Of a DNA stretch of 64,000 nt, positions 54,659 through 64,000 are shown piece after piece; positions within the stretch are counted from its first letter, which is position 1; each line of letters starts with the position of its first letter. Below the pieces are notes generated by a model. That model made no database searches and was not told the origin of the DNA. It saw nothing but the letters and a program-made list of their open reading frames with translations. Both the position numbers and the translations under genes were made by a program. This DNA comes from Acetobacter sp. (lineage in GTDB: Bacteria > Pseudomonadota > Alphaproteobacteria > Acetobacterales > Acetobacteraceae): assembly GCF_022483985.1 (NCBI RefSeq), contig NZ_JAKVME010000001.1:1488001-1552000 (forward strand), read 5' to 3'.

Positions 54659-54702
54659 TTAGAGCGGCATCCATGATCCAGTCTGAATGGATGCCACTCT
54701 AA
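54659..54702. repeat. Palindromic element 2 downstream of kdsA
   Basis: The arms TTAGAGCGGCATCCAT and ATGGATGCCACTCTAA pair almost perfectly. It directly follows palindrome 1 by 14 bases and is followed by AAAA, so the pair may end the kdsA transcript. Confidence 0.6.
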
Positions 54703-54796
54703 AAATTCGCCTGTAACGTCTAGCCGATAAGAGACTATTTTCGGGGTGTCACCTTATACTAACCCGGGAAAAGATTGACTCTTGTGAGGACGTTTT

Positions 54797-54887
54797 CCGG
54801 GGCGTTGCCCCGAACCCTACCATAGGCCTTTGGAAACCGTATTTACCAGGGCGCAGGGGCCTACGGTCCCTGCCGGGTGCGGGCAGC
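54797..54887 (+). repeat. Dispersed GC-rich repeat, copy C
   Basis: The block order is CGGGGCGTTGCCCCGAACCC, then GGCCTTTGGAAACCGTATTT, then GGTCCCTGCCGGGTGCGGGC. It closely follows copy A. Downstream, AAAAGGCGACACC and GGCTTTTTAAATAAGCC form a further short palindrome (about 54947-54964). Confidence 0.6.
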
Positions 54888-54972
54888 TTTCACTGTGTCA
54901 CTGCCAAGGCTGGTTGGTATTATTCAAAAGGCGACACCTTTTCCGAGGCTTTTTAAATAAGCCTCGTCTGTC

Positions 54973-55347
54973 TCAGTGCTCTTTGCCGAGTTTCGTACCC
55001 GCCGTCTTCAACTGCGTCGTAAACTTGGAAAAGTTGGTGGCAATCCGCTTCTGAACGGCTGAACTGCCTTCCTGAATATGCTCCATCTTTCCCTTCGCTT
55101 CGTTGCTGATGACCGTCTGCTGGCGTGTCGCTTCTTTCGCTACGCAAGCATTATAGGCCCGGGCAGCCTTTTCATAACTTGCCGCCTTGTCCACGCTGGC
55201 ATTGTAACGATCAACGCTGGAAACATCGAGTGTCGGCGCGGAAGGCTCGGCGCCACATCCGGCAGCCGTCCAGAGTCCCTCCGCGTGCGCCGGAGCGCCG
55301 AGCAGTAGCAGGGAAGTCGCGGCACAAATTGCAAACGTCGTTTTCAT
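54973..55347 (-). CDS. Small exported protein of unknown function
   Basis: A 124-aa protein with a signal peptide (1-22, ending PAHA). The start is ATG 55347, with GGAAGGAAC upstream; earlier in-frame ATG codons lie within the antisense of pyrC. The mature part has a Cys pair (GCGAEP ... AYNACVAKE) and then a helical, Lys/Thr-rich tail (TNFSKFTTQLKTAGTKLGKEH in parts). It is not recognised. Its helical tail and size recall the exported protein at 30779-31216, but homology is not shown. Confidence 0.72.
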   Translation of the reverse strand: MKTTFAICAATSLLLLGAPAHAEGLWTAAGCGAEPSAPTLDVSSVDRYNASVDKAASYEKAARAYNACVAKEATRQQTVISNEAKGKMEHIQEGSSAVQKRIATNFSKFTTQLKTAGTKLGKEH

Positions 55348-55465
55348 ACATGTTCCTTCCGGTCTGAGCCGGATTCTGTTGGCATGATCGGCAGGAGACT
55401 GGTCGTATTTTCGATTCGGACCAGCCCTGCCCGGCTCCCGCCTATGCTGCGAAGTCGCGGCTTTT

Positions 55466-56788
55466 TCAGGGCAGAAAGCGCACCAGCCGCCCTGTCGGCG
55501 CGTCAAGGATCTCGTCCTCACGCATCACCACTTTTCCACGCACAATCGTCGCCATCGGCCAGCCTTTCACCTCCTTGCCGTCAAAGGGCGACCAACCCGC
55601 AGGAGTGACAATCCAGTCATTGGTGATGCGACGTTCCGCCTTCATGTCCACGAGCGTAAAGTCGGCGTCATAGCCGACTGACAGCCGTCCCTTCGCCATC
55701 ATGCCGTACACACGGGCGGGACCGGCAGCCATCACGTCCACCAGACGCGACAGCGACAGGCGACCGGCGTTAACGTGATCCAGCATCAGCGGCACCAGCG
55801 TTTGCACGCCGGTCATGCCGGACGGGCATTCCGGCCAGGGTTTGGCTTTCGCTTCCAGCGAATGTGGCGCGTGGTCGGAGGAGACCACATCGACCATCCC
55901 GTTCTGCAGGGCGCGCCACGCCGCCTCGAAATGTCGTTCCTCGCGGATCGGAGGGTTCATCACCGCCAGATTGCCGAGTTGGTCATAACATTCCGGCGCG
56001 ATCTGCGTCAGGTGGTTGGCCAGCACTTCCGTCGTGACAAGATGGCGGTAGTTCTCAAGAAATTTGAATTCTTCTTCCGTGGACGTGTGCAGGATATGCA
56101 CCGGACGGCCCGTTTTCACCGACAATGCCGTGATACGACGCGTGCCGAGGAACGCGCATTCAGGATCACGCCAGATGCTGTGGTTGCAGCAGGGCATGCC
56201 GGTCTGACCAAACTGGGTTTTCCGGGCGCGCAGGCGATATTCATCCTCAGAATGAAACGAGACGCGGCGATGACCGTGGCGCAGTACGGCCTCGATCCCC
56301 TCATCATCCTCGATCATCAGATTGCCTGTGGAAGATCCAGCGAACACCTTGATCCCGCAAACACCATCAAACGTCTCGAACTCACCGAGGTCTTTGGTGT
56401 TTTCACGTGTCGCGCCAACATAGAATGCAAAATCGGTATAGGATTCGCGAGAAGCATATTCCTGCTTCCAGCGCAGCATTTCAGCATCCGTTACCGCAGG
56501 ATTGGTGTTCGGCATATCAAACACCGTGGCGATGCCACCAAGAGCCGCAGCCTTTGTCCCCGTCGGGATGCTTTCAACAGCCGGGTTCCCAGGGTCACGC
56601 AGATGCACATGCGCGTCGATCAGACCGGGCAGCACATGCAGCCCCTGCGCATCGATCACTTCATGCGCTTCAGCCGTTGAGGACACATCGATGCTTGCTA
56701 TACGCCCAGCAATAACACCAACATCCGTCCGCGCCTCACCCCAGGGCAGGATGCAGATGCCGTTCCGGATAATCAGGTCATAGTGCAT
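55466..56788 (-). CDS. pyrC: Dihydroorotase PyrC (class I-like)
   Basis: A 440-aa amidohydrolase closing carbamoyl-aspartate to dihydroorotate in pyrimidine synthesis. The metal site has HVHLRDPG (His60, His62), a probable bridging Lys146 in GIKVFAGSSTG, the His of VSFHSEDEY, HILHTS and the catalytic Asp of SSDHAPH. The NPPIREERH motif is also typical. The length and LRDPG fit class I (PyrC/PyrX type) enzymes rather than the 348-aa E. coli type. Its promoter region is only about 45 bases from the IS insertion, which may affect expression. Confidence 0.93.
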   Translation of the reverse strand: MHYDLIIRNGICILPWGEARTDVGVIAGRIASIDVSSTAEAHEVIDAQGLHVLPGLIDAHVHLRDPGNPAVESIPTGTKAAALGGIATVFDMPNTNPAVTDAEMLRWKQEYASRESYTDFAFYVGATRENTKDLGEFETFDGVCGIKVFAGSSTGNLMIEDDEGIEAVLRHGHRRVSFHSEDEYRLRARKTQFGQTGMPCCNHSIWRDPECAFLGTRRITALSVKTGRPVHILHTSTEEEFKFLENYRHLVTTEVLANHLTQIAPECYDQLGNLAVMNPPIREERHFEAAWRALQNGMVDVVSSDHAPHSLEAKAKPWPECPSGMTGVQTLVPLMLDHVNAGRLSLSRLVDVMAAGPARVYGMMAKGRLSVGYDADFTLVDMKAERRITNDWIVTPAGWSPFDGKEVKGWPMATIVRGKVVMREDEILDAPTGRLVRFLP

Positions 56789-56834
56789 GGGGCGTCTCTT
56801 TCAGTAACACTCTTGCGAAGGATAACAGACAGGT

Positions 56835-58125
56835 GGAGGGTTCGAAAAACCTTTGATTGACTTCTCTTGTGCCTGATTTCAGGTTTTTAGCGTGTTGACT
56901 GCTGCTTCCCTGGTCTAACTTTTACTCTGGGTTTTGAGCAGAGCGATGGTTTCCTGCTCTGGATTGCTACGCGGCGGCGTTAATCCGCTCCAAGAGGAGA
57001 AAGCGGCGCATATTATAGACGATATTGGCCAGCCCGACCCTCATGGTGGCCCGCGTTATGCCTACGGTTCGGACGAACAGCCCCGTCTGTGATTTCTGAT
57101 CGGCAAAGACATGCTCGACACGCGACCGGATAACGGACTTTCCTGCGTTGGATCTCTGGATATGGCGTGGCATAGGCTTGAGATGCGGCTTTTTCCTGTG
57201 AACCTTCGAGACAAAGCCCTGCTTTTCCATGAAGTCCTCATTGGCTTTTGAGCGGTAGGCTGTGTCTGCCCAGACCGTTGAAGCTGTATTGCTTTTATCA
57301 AGCAGGCCCTCCCTCAATCGCGCGCCATCACTGGCGGCGGCATCTGTCGTCTTCCATTTGCGGATCAGCCGAAATTTCCGGTCGATGGAGATGTGCGATT
57401 TATAGCCAAAGAACGGGATGGCCAGATCTGTTGCAGGGATACTCCCGTCCTCCTGTCGCTTCGCTTTCGTGAACTTCAGGGTCCAGCGCGCATGCCTGTC
57501 CTTGTGGGACAGCTTTGACGGCTTGTCCTGCCAGTCCTGAGGGATCCGTCCTTCACGCAGATCCGCCTTCTCCGCATTGGTATTGCGCTGCTTCGGAGCC
57601 GCTACCAGCGTGGCATCCAGGATCTGGCCTGACATCGGCAGATAACCAGCGTTACGCAGGGTTGCGTCAAAGCGATTGAACAGACCACCAATCGCACCAG
57701 CCTGGGTCAGACGCTCTCGAAACAGCCATACCGTTCTGGCATCAGGTACACGGTCCGACAGCCCCAGACCTAAAAAGCGCATGAAGGAGAGACGGTCGTT
57801 GATCAGGTATTCCGTCCGTTCATCGGACAGATTGTTGAGTGTCTGGATCACCAGGATCTTGAACATCAGCACCGGATCAAACGGTGGACGCCCGCCTTTG
57901 CTCCCGTCTGAATAGGCCAGTGCCTTGTCCAGTTCCGGGCGGAACACCTCAAAATCCACAGTCCGGGAAAACGCTTCAAGCTGGTCGCCAAGACCGCTTA
58001 ACCGAGCAAGCCGCTCTTCAACGTCAAAAAATCCCGCCTGTTTCATAGCGCCATTCCTCCAACCAGAACCAGAAAAATGGAATCACAGCGTAGGCCTCAA
58101 TACCAAGAGGTTTTTAGAACCCTCC
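56835..58125 (-). mobile_element. Complete IS5-family insertion sequence (1291 bp) with 4-bp target duplication
   Basis: The inverted repeats read GGAGGGTTCGAAAAACCT at the left and, on the opposite strand at the right end, GGAGGGTTCTAAAAACCT (17 of 18 identical). AGGT flanks both ends (56831-56834 and 58126-58129) as the target duplication. One transposase gene fills it. The intact ends and frame point to a recent, potentially active copy. Confidence 0.92.
56967..58046 (-). CDS. IS5-family transposase
   Basis: A 359-aa DDE transposase. Catalytic residues fit Asp in SGQILDATLVAAP, Asp in STVWADTAYRSK and Glu in IRSRVEHVFADQK; the last is the family's Y-(2)-R-(3)-E-(6)-K motif in a variant form. 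The N-terminal GGRPPFDPVLMFKILVIQTLNNLSDERTEYLINDR in parts is the DUF772 region of IS5 transposases. The frame is intact. The length suits the IS5 group rather than the shorter IS1031 or IS427 groups. It lies on the same strand as its host operon. Confidence 0.95.
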   Translation of the reverse strand: MKQAGFFDVEERLARLSGLGDQLEAFSRTVDFEVFRPELDKALAYSDGSKGGRPPFDPVLMFKILVIQTLNNLSDERTEYLINDRLSFMRFLGLGLSDRVPDARTVWLFRERLTQAGAIGGLFNRFDATLRNAGYLPMSGQILDATLVAAPKQRNTNAEKADLREGRIPQDWQDKPSKLSHKDRHARWTLKFTKAKRQEDGSIPATDLAIPFFGYKSHISIDRKFRLIRKWKTTDAAASDGARLREGLLDKSNTASTVWADTAYRSKANEDFMEKQGFVSKVHRKKPHLKPMPRHIQRSNAGKSVIRSRVEHVFADQKSQTGLFVRTVGITRATMRVGLANIVYNMRRFLLLERINAAA

Positions 58126-58316
58126 AGGTCTGTGTATCCGACATTCTGGCTGGGAGCGTTCTAGCCTGAAATACAAAAAACCGGGAATCGAAATCTGAAT
58201 TTCCGGACACGGAAACTGCCCGGTTTTCCTGCATTTCATCCCGCTAAAATGAAAAATCCGGCAAGCCGTGTTTCAACAGCTCACCGGACATCAACCGCCA
58301 GCACTACTCTCTCCCG

Positions 58317-59078
58317 TTATGCTGACAGTTCCCTTACTTGTACAAAACCTCTTTCCTCGATAGCGAAGTCCCGTCTGTTTTTAAGAATCCAGACTGACAG
58401 GAGGCGCTCGGAAAGAAAACCCATAACCCTTTTCTGGTAATTATCGTAATTTGAAAAGAATTTTTTATCAGCGAGCGGCATCAGAATGCTGAAGAGCCAC
58501 TCTGAATAGGCGTCAAATATTTCTTTTCTGGCTATAATCATGTTTGTGTGATGAAAATAGTCACAATTATTGAAATAGAAATCACATGCGTTGACGTAGG
58601 CAGGCTGAATATCCCGGATTTGCTCGCTGACCAGAAGCATATCATCCAGAACGTGATGTCTGGCATACTGGCGCAGAACCGGCTCGCCGTGATGCCTTAT
58701 TGGGGCGATCATATCGACATTGGAAAAATCAAAATCATTGCCGGCGGCAATCTCGTCACCTTCGCAAACGACTTTAACGTCATTCACGTGTTTATAATAA
58801 AGATTGGTTCCATGATCTTTCTTGGAAAAATATCTTCTATAATGATTCAGACCGACAAACTCTGAACTGTGATCATTCTTCCAGATCCAGTACTGAACGG
58901 TGAGTTCACAAAAGATACTGTTCAGGTCCGAGATATTATCTCCAGTGTCATCACCGATAAAATCGGCAATCTCGTCCCTGTTTTCTCGCGTGCTCATGCC
59001 GCCTATGACAGGCACATAAGCCGAATCAAACGGCGGACAAAACTTCTTGTGCCCGGCTACGTATATCTTCAAACTCAT
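58317..59078 (-). CDS. DUF4422 glycosyltransferase (capsule/LPS type)
   Basis: A 253-aa protein of the DUF4422 family, often found in capsule and LPS clusters. LKIYVAGHKKF at the start, SIFCELTVQYWIWKN, FVGLNHYRRYF, DMIAPIRHHG and VMGFLSERLLSVWI are typical. The GC content is clearly lower than in the neighbours and the IS lies about 190 bases downstream, so transfer is likely. The start is ATG 59078. The upstream GT9 gene is about 200 bases away with no gene in between. It may add sugars to LPS core or exopolysaccharide. Confidence 0.88.
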   Translation of the reverse strand: MSLKIYVAGHKKFCPPFDSAYVPVIGGMSTRENRDEIADFIGDDTGDNISDLNSIFCELTVQYWIWKNDHSSEFVGLNHYRRYFSKKDHGTNLYYKHVNDVKVVCEGDEIAAGNDFDFSNVDMIAPIRHHGEPVLRQYARHHVLDDMLLVSEQIRDIQPAYVNACDFYFNNCDYFHHTNMIIARKEIFDAYSEWLFSILMPLADKKFFSNYDNYQKRVMGFLSERLLSVWILKNRRDFAIEERGFVQVRELSA

Positions 59079-59279
59079 TACTGAATCCGCCTTTATCTTT
59101 TTTCAGACACGTGTGTACTCTGCCAGCCTCTGTTTTACAATTGAAATGCTGATAAAAACTGAACTGAAGAAAATCAGAAATACTTCCGTCACTCCAGAAA
59201 TAGTAAGCACTAGGAATAAACAGCGTTAATTCACACTCATCAAATACCAGAATCCTCGAACCACCACCATTACTCCAAA

Positions 59280-60206
59280 TCATGCTTCCGATACGGATAA
59301 CGGCGCACAGCCTCCATGCGGCTGCATCATGGAAACAATCCGGTCAACCACCCTGTCAGGTGCAAGACCACTGATTGGGGCACTCCCTTCAGGCCCCGGT
59401 GCAGCCACCCAGTCGGCATGAGGTCCGGAAGGTGCGTATTCACTGCTGCGGGATGGTCCAAAAAGCCCCAGAGTCGGTATCCCTGCCGCTGCGGCCAGAT
59501 GCATCAACCCGGAATCATTGCCGACAAAGAGAGAGCAGCGTTGCAACATGGCTGCTGTTTCCGCGAGAGAAAACCGCCCCCCTGCGTCGATCGCGCCCGG
59601 AATGGCCAGAACGGGGGCCGCCAGAGCACGTTCAGCTTCACCGGGGCCATAAAAGACCGCCAGTTTTTTTTCAGGGAAAATCTTCTCAAGACGCGCCCAC
59701 AGCGCAACAAAATTTTCCGCAGACCAGACCTTTCCGATCCAGTTGGCAGTCGGAGCGAAAGCAATCACATCCGCGTCCGCGAAAATCTCCCCGGCAAGCC
59801 GCCGGTCCTGTTCCGCTGTCCAGACGACGGGCATCGGCGGTGGAGACAGCGACAGAACCTCGCCAACATGAATGATCCGTCGTCCGGACCGCCTTCCCCC
59901 GCGCATGACACGACGGGCGCGCGTCCTCAGAAGCAGGCTGATGGCTGACCCCCGCAAATCGACCACGATATCCCAGCGCATCCCGGCACACTGCTTCCAC
60001 AATTCCAGCCAATGCCGGTCATAGGCTAGCTTTGTCATGACAATGACACGCTCAAGCTGCGGCATACGCTGGAACAGCCCTGCGGCAACCGGGCCGCAGG
60101 CGACTGTAAATCGTGCGTCAGGATGCGCCTGAATCAGATAGCTGAGCAGCCCCGTCGAAATGACGGCATCCCCAAGACGTGTTGCGGTGATGAAGAGGAT
60201 GCGCAT
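59280..60206 (-). CDS. Glycosyltransferase family 9 (heptosyltransferase-like)
   Basis: A 308-aa GT9 enzyme with the opening MRILFITATRLGDAVISTGLL and the C-terminal LFVGNDSGLMHLAAAAGIPTLGLFGPS, both hallmarks of ADP-heptose:LPS heptosyltransferases. The FAPTANWIGKVWSAENFVAL stretch is the usual nucleotide-sugar region. It probably acts in LPS core assembly at the cytoplasmic face of the inner membrane. It is of normal GC, unlike the DUF4422 gene next to it. Confidence 0.92.
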   Translation of the reverse strand: MRILFITATRLGDAVISTGLLSYLIQAHPDARFTVACGPVAAGLFQRMPQLERVIVMTKLAYDRHWLELWKQCAGMRWDIVVDLRGSAISLLLRTRARRVMRGGRRSGRRIIHVGEVLSLSPPPMPVVWTAEQDRRLAGEIFADADVIAFAPTANWIGKVWSAENFVALWARLEKIFPEKKLAVFYGPGEAERALAAPVLAIPGAIDAGGRFSLAETAAMLQRCSLFVGNDSGLMHLAAAAGIPTLGLFGPSRSSEYAPSGPHADWVAAPGPEGSAPISGLAPDRVVDRIVSMMQPHGGCAPLSVSEA

Positions 60207-60228
60207 AAGCGGACTTTCATTTCAGCGG

Positions 60229-60263
60229 TTCAGCACTTCTTAAGTGAAGCGACCGAACCGCGA
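60229..60263 (-). terminator. Hairpin downstream of the YebC gene
   Basis: GCGGTTC pairs with GAACCGC in an interrupted stem with an inner CACTTC / GAAGTG (the inner palindrome centres on TTAAG). It ends the YebC transcript before the GT9 gene, though it has no T-run. Confidence 0.45.
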
Positions 60264-60273
60264 GGCGAAAGAA

Positions 60274-61023
60274 TTACGCAGAGAGCGCTTCAGCCACTTC
60301 TTCGGACAGGTCGAAGTTGGCGTAGACGTTCTGAACGTCGTCGTTATCTTCAAGAACATCCAGTAGTTTCAGGACGCCGCGGGCTTTTTCCTCATCCAGC
60401 GCCACGGAATTTTCCGGCCGCCAGTCGAGTTTGGCGGCGAGAGGCTCACCGAACTTCGGCTCCAGAACGTCACGCACTGCGAAGAAGGACTCAACCTCGC
60501 AGGTGATTTCGTGCGTTTCCTCAGTCGAAACCACGTTATCCGCCCCGGCCTCAATCGCGGCTTCCAGCATTTCCTCTTCACTGGCGACACTGGCCGGATA
60601 GGTAATGACGCCCAGACGGTTGAACATGAAAGAGACGGAGTTCATTTCGCCCAGCGAACCGCCGTATTTCGAGAAAGCCGCCCGCACTTCGCTCGCCGTA
60701 CGATTGCGATTGTCCGTCAGAGCCTCGACAATCACCGCAACGCCAGCGGGGCCATAGCCCTCATAACGGATTTCGGCGTAATCATCGCCGCCGCCCGCTC
60801 CGGTCGCCTTCTTGATGGCGCGCTCGACAGTATCCTTCGGCATGTTGACTTCACGGGCTGCGTAAATCGCAGCGCGCAGGCGCGGGTTGGAAGACGGGTC
60901 AGGCAGGCCGGAGCGAGCCGCCACCGTGATTTCACGGATGACCTTGGCAAACTGCTTGGCCCGTCTGGCGTCCTGCGCCCCCTTGCGGTGCATGATGTTC
61001 TTGAATTGCGAATGGCCTGCCAT
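60274..61023 (-). CDS. yebC: YebC/PmpR-family protein (TACO1-like)
   Basis: A 249-aa YebC-type protein: [28 protein letters not shown] opens it in parts, and [53 protein letters not shown], shown in parts, follow. Such proteins act as transcription regulators or aid translation of proline-rich stretches; a role in ribosome stalling relief is the recent view. It stands alone; in many bacteria it precedes ruvC, which is absent here. Confidence 0.95.
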   Translation of the reverse strand: MAGHSQFKNIMHRKGAQDARRAKQFAKVIREITVAARSGLPDPSSNPRLRAAIYAAREVNMPKDTVERAIKKATGAGGGDDYAEIRYEGYGPAGVAVIVEALTDNRNRTASEVRAAFSKYGGSLGEMNSVSFMFNRLGVITYPASVASEEEMLEAAIEAGADNVVSTEETHEITCEVESFFAVRDVLEPKFGEPLAAKLDWRPENSVALDEEKARGVLKLLDVLEDNDDVQNVYANFDLSEEVAEALSA

Positions 61024-61193
61024 CTCGCTGTCCTCGTTCTGACGGAATGTATCTGGATGAATGTCGGCTATGTGGGGCCGGACCGGTGGGAACAGACGCC
61101 CACCGGAAAACGCCCCAAGCCAAAGAGAATGCTCGGGAGAAAACTCCCGCTATCCGGCGCGTTCAGAGCCCCGGAGGATGTCCTGAACGGGGT

Positions 61194-63914
61194 TCAGACA
61201 TGACGCCCGTGACAGTGTTTGTATTTGAGACCCGAGCCGCATGGACACAGAGAGTTGCGCGGCGTCTCTCCCCATGTGGAAGGATCGTCCGGGAGAATAG
61301 CCCCGCCACTCGGCGGTTCCATAGTCACGGCAGCCGGTGCGCCGGTATAGTGCGCCGGTTCAGAGGCATACCCTTCCACGTGAGGATCGGGATGAAACTC
61401 TCCGATACCTTCAAGAGGGTGCGGCTCGGGCGGTGGCGCCATCTCCACCCGGGCCAGAAGCGTGATCACGCGTTCACGCATCTCATCAAGCATGAAGGTA
61501 AAGAGCTGGAAGGCCTCGTGCTTGTATTCGTTCAGCGGATCTTTCTGGCCATAGGCCCGCAGACCGATGCCCTGACGAAGCTGATCCAGCGCGTGCAGAT
61601 GCTCTTTCCAGACGGAGTCGAACGTGGTCAGCAGAATCTGCTTTTCCAGATACCGCATGATGTCGGGGCCGAAATTCGTGGTCCGGACAGCCTGCGCCTG
61701 CGCGGCTGCATCCTCGATCCGGGCCGCGACCTGCTCCCTGTCCATCCCGTCTTCCGTCGCCCATTCGGCAAGCGGCAGATCAAGATTGAAAATACGCTTC
61801 ACCTCTTCCGCGAGTTCGGCTGTCTGCCACTGTTCGGCAAAAGCCTTTTCCGGAATGTGCCGGTCAACCAGAGAAAGGATCAGTTCCTCGCGCATTTCCA
61901 CAATCAGCGAGGCGACATCTTCCTGCGTCATGAATTCGCGGCGCTGGGCGTAAACCTCCTTGCGCTGATCGTTCATGACGTCGTCATATTTGAGCGTGTT
62001 CTTGCGCATGTCGAAGTTGCGGGCTTCGACTTTCTTCTGCGCGCGTTCCAGAGCCTTGTTCAGCCAGGGATGAACGATCGCTTCCCCTTCCTGCATCCCC
62101 ATTTTCTGGAGCATGCCGGTCATGCGATCGGACCCGAAAATCCGCATCAGGTCGTCCTGAAGCGATACAAAGAAGCGTGAGTTTCCGGGATCACCCTGAC
62201 GACCCGCGCGGCCACGAAGCTGATTGTCGATACGCCGACTCTCGTGACGCTCGGTGCCGATCACATACAGACCGCCCGCAGCCTTCACGATGGCCTGATT
62301 CTTCGACACCTCGTCACGGATGGCCTGCTCGCCCGCCGCACGCTCGGCCGGGTCGGTAATATGTCCCAGCTCCTGCTGAGTCCGCATCTCGACATTGCCG
62401 CCGAGCTTGATGTCCGTGCCGCGTCCCGCCATGTTCGTGGCGATGGTGATCGCGCCGGGCGCACCCGCCTGCGCCACGATCGCGGCTTCCATCTCGTGGA
62501 AACGGGCGTTGAGCACATTGTGCGGAATGCCGTCGCGCTTCAGCAGCGCGGAAAGCGCCTCGCTTTTTTCGACCGACGTGGTGCCGACCAGAATAGGTTG
62601 CCCGCCTTTGTGGATTTCCTCAACCAGCTTGACCACGGCGGCGAATTTCTGCGCCTCGTCAAGATAGATTTCGTCATCCGTGTCCTTGCGGGCGACGGGG
62701 AGATTGGTCGGGATTTCGACCACATCCAGCTTGTAGATTTCCGCGAATTCATCCGCTTCCGTCATCGCCGTGCCGGTCATGCCAGACAGCTTGGGATAGA
62801 GCCGGAAGTAGTTCTGGAAGGTGATGGAGGCCAGCGTCTGATTTTCCTGCTGGACCTCGACATGCTCCTTCGCTTCAAGCGCCTGGTGCAGACCATCCGA
62901 ATAACGGCGGCCATCCATCATACGTCCCGTGAACTCATCAATGATGGTCACCTTGCCGTCACGAACGATGTAATCCACATCGCGCGAGAACAGCGTATGG
63001 GCGCGCAGGGATTGCTGCACATGGTGGACGACGGCGACATTCTGCACGTCATACAGGCCACCGTCGCTCAGTACGCCCGCTGCACGAAGCAGCTCTTCCA
63101 CCCTGTCAGAGCCGGTTTCCGTCAAGATCGCCGTGCGAAGCTTCTCGTCCTTGTCGAAGGCCGCCGGGTCCCGGACCAGCTCGGCCATGACAGCATCCAC
63201 GGCACGATAAAGCTCCGAGCTGTCTTCCGCCGGACCGGAAATGATCAGCGGTGTCCGGGCCTCGTCAATCAGGATGGAATCGACTTCATCGACAATGGCG
63301 TGGTTGAAAGGCCGCTGGACCATTTCTTCCAGCCGGTATTTCATGTTGTCGCGGAGATAGTCGAAGCCGAATTCGTTGTTCGTGCCGTAGGTGATGTCGC
63401 AGGCATAGGCTTCGCGACGCGCCTCATCGGGCAGGTTCGGCACGATTGTACCGGTCGTCAGACCGAGGAAGCCGTACAGCCGACTCATTTCCTCGGCGTC
63501 ACGACGCGCCAGATAATCGTTGACCGTGACGACGTGAACGCCCCTGCCGCTCAATGCATTGAGGTAGACCGCGAGTGTCGCGACGAGGGTCTTGCCCTCA
63601 CCGGTCCGCATTTCAGCGATTTTGCCGGAATGCAGCACCATGCCGCCGATGAGCTGCACATCGAAGTGGCGCATCCCGAGCACACGCTTCGAGGCTTCCC
63701 GGCAGACCGCGAACGCTTCGGGCAGCAGGCCGTCCAGCGTTTCTCCCTGAGCCAGACGCTCCCGGAACTCTACCGTCTTGTGAGCGAGGGCGTCGTCATC
63801 AAGCGGGGCGATACCAGCCTCAAGCGCATTGATTTCAGGTACGCGGCGCTGAAACGCTTTGAGCGAACGGTCATTGGCAGTGCCGAAGAGGGCGCGAGCG
63901 AGCGAGGCGAACAT
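61194..63914 (-). CDS. secA: Preprotein translocase ATPase SecA
   Basis: A 906-aa motor ATPase that drives proteins through SecYEG. Walker A is MRTGEGKT (102-109), the DEAD-like [19 protein letters not shown] lies at about 215-233, the second nucleotide-binding domain has [13 protein letters not shown] and [25 protein letters not shown] is motif VI, and the zinc site [14 protein letters not shown] ends the protein. The start is ATG 63914 ([11 protein letters not shown]); an ATG 24 bases upstream is also in frame. The gene lies in full within the window. Confidence 0.98.
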   Translation of the reverse strand: MFASLARALFGTANDRSLKAFQRRVPEINALEAGIAPLDDDALAHKTVEFRERLAQGETLDGLLPEAFAVCREASKRVLGMRHFDVQLIGGMVLHSGKIAEMRTGEGKTLVATLAVYLNALSGRGVHVVTVNDYLARRDAEEMSRLYGFLGLTTGTIVPNLPDEARREAYACDITYGTNNEFGFDYLRDNMKYRLEEMVQRPFNHAIVDEVDSILIDEARTPLIISGPAEDSSELYRAVDAVMAELVRDPAAFDKDEKLRTAILTETGSDRVEELLRAAGVLSDGGLYDVQNVAVVHHVQQSLRAHTLFSRDVDYIVRDGKVTIIDEFTGRMMDGRRYSDGLHQALEAKEHVEVQQENQTLASITFQNYFRLYPKLSGMTGTAMTEADEFAEIYKLDVVEIPTNLPVARKDTDDEIYLDEAQKFAAVVKLVEEIHKGGQPILVGTTSVEKSEALSALLKRDGIPHNVLNARFHEMEAAIVAQAGAPGAITIATNMAGRGTDIKLGGNVEMRTQQELGHITDPAERAAGEQAIRDEVSKNQAIVKAAGGLYVIGTERHESRRIDNQLRGRAGRQGDPGNSRFFVSLQDDLMRIFGSDRMTGMLQKMGMQEGEAIVHPWLNKALERAQKKVEARNFDMRKNTLKYDDVMNDQRKEVYAQRREFMTQEDVASLIVEMREELILSLVDRHIPEKAFAEQWQTAELAEEVKRIFNLDLPLAEWATEDGMDREQVAARIEDAAAQAQAVRTTNFGPDIMRYLEKQILLTTFDSVWKEHLHALDQLRQGIGLRAYGQKDPLNEYKHEAFQLFTFMLDEMRERVITLLARVEMAPPPEPHPLEGIGEFHPDPHVEGYASEPAHYTGAPAAVTMEPPSGGAILPDDPSTWGETPRNSLCPCGSGLKYKHCHGRHV

Positions 63915-64000
63915 GAAGACCTTTCCGGAACAGCACACCCGGAGCCGACCCCGCGTTCCTGCCCTGCATCTTGAGCACAGACAGGGACCGAAAAGCCGAC

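Larger units (their letters stand above)
54570..54972. other. Non-coding gap of palindromes and repeat DNA
   Basis: About 400 bases between kdsA and a small exported protein on the minus strand. It contains two tandem palindromes (54599-54645, 54659-54702) and repeat copy C (54797-54887). It has no protein-like frame. Confidence 0.6.

Noticed and set aside
59026-59283. 85-codon frame between the GT9 and DUF4422 genes on the minus strand
   Set aside because: It overlaps the DUF4422 start by 53 bases and shows no family character or ribosome binding site. Low GC makes chance open frames likely, although translational coupling cannot be fully excluded.
62244-63974. Open frame of 576 codons on the plus strand opposite secA
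   Set aside because: It is the mirror of a highly conserved secA reading frame in GC-rich DNA. It has no ribosome binding site and an Arg/His-rich composition typical of antisense frames.

Overview
The window is chromosomal DNA of an alphaproteobacterium, most likely an acetic acid bacterium (Acetobacteraceae). The grounds are a GC-rich, densely packed gene set with alphaproteobacterial gene order (nrdR-nusB-thiL; tpiA-secG-pyrG-kdsA; ppiD next to trpE), lipid A and Kdo genes (lpxB, kdsA), ThyX in place of ThyA, a TonB/ExbB/ExbD/ExbD cluster, an OprB-type porin and an IS5-family element. The family is inferred from protein character and gene order without any database search; genus is not claimed.

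Layout. 1-12.1 kb: thyX, an MFS exporter, a Zur-box-preceded COG0523 metallochaperone GTPase with a small overlapping partner, a DegP/HtrA protease, tadA, a tight operon of a class I amidotransferase hydrolase, an RluB-type pseudouridine synthase, rsmD and a YigZ protein, then gpsA-rlmJ on the other strand. 12.1-24.5 kb: a cobalamin-riboswitch-controlled BtuB-type receptor, pdxJ-pdxA-dipeptidase, the energy-transduction cluster tonB-exbB-exbD-exbD-TPR, and prfB with a complete programmed +1 frameshift site. 24.5-34.3 kb: a PBP1A, a glutathione peroxidase, lpxB, two exported proteins of unknown role, a PCuAC-like copper protein, and nrdR-nusB-thiL. 34.3-41.6 kb is the accessory part: a soluble two-PAS chemoreceptor, an AT-rich gap, an unrecognised protein, a 2-oxoglutarate/IPNS-type oxygenase split by an in-frame stop, a LysR regulator, an orphan ABC substrate-binding protein, and a dienelactone hydrolase. 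41.6-46.7 kb: a PPK2 polyphosphate kinase, and a PiT phosphate transporter plus OprB-like porin behind a candidate PHO box, then a MOSC protein. 46.7-56.8 kb: trpE, ppiD, tpiA, secG, pyrG, kdsA, a small exported protein and dihydroorotase. 56.8-64 kb: a complete IS5-family insertion with target duplication, a low-GC glycosyltransferase (DUF4422), a GT9 glycosyltransferase, a YebC protein and secA.

How genes fit together. The BtuB-type receptor would depend on a TonB-ExbB-ExbD system such as the one encoded about 6 kb away. PiT, porin and PPK2 look like a phosphate uptake and polyphosphate group. The COG0523 GTPase is probably a zinc-starvation response. The 36.5-40.5 kb cluster looks like a decaying, probably acquired small-molecule uptake/oxidation locus and is the least explained part of the window.

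No tRNA, rRNA, CRISPR array, prophage or defence system was recognised. Three copies of a degenerate GC-rich dispersed repeat and several palindromic elements lie between genes.
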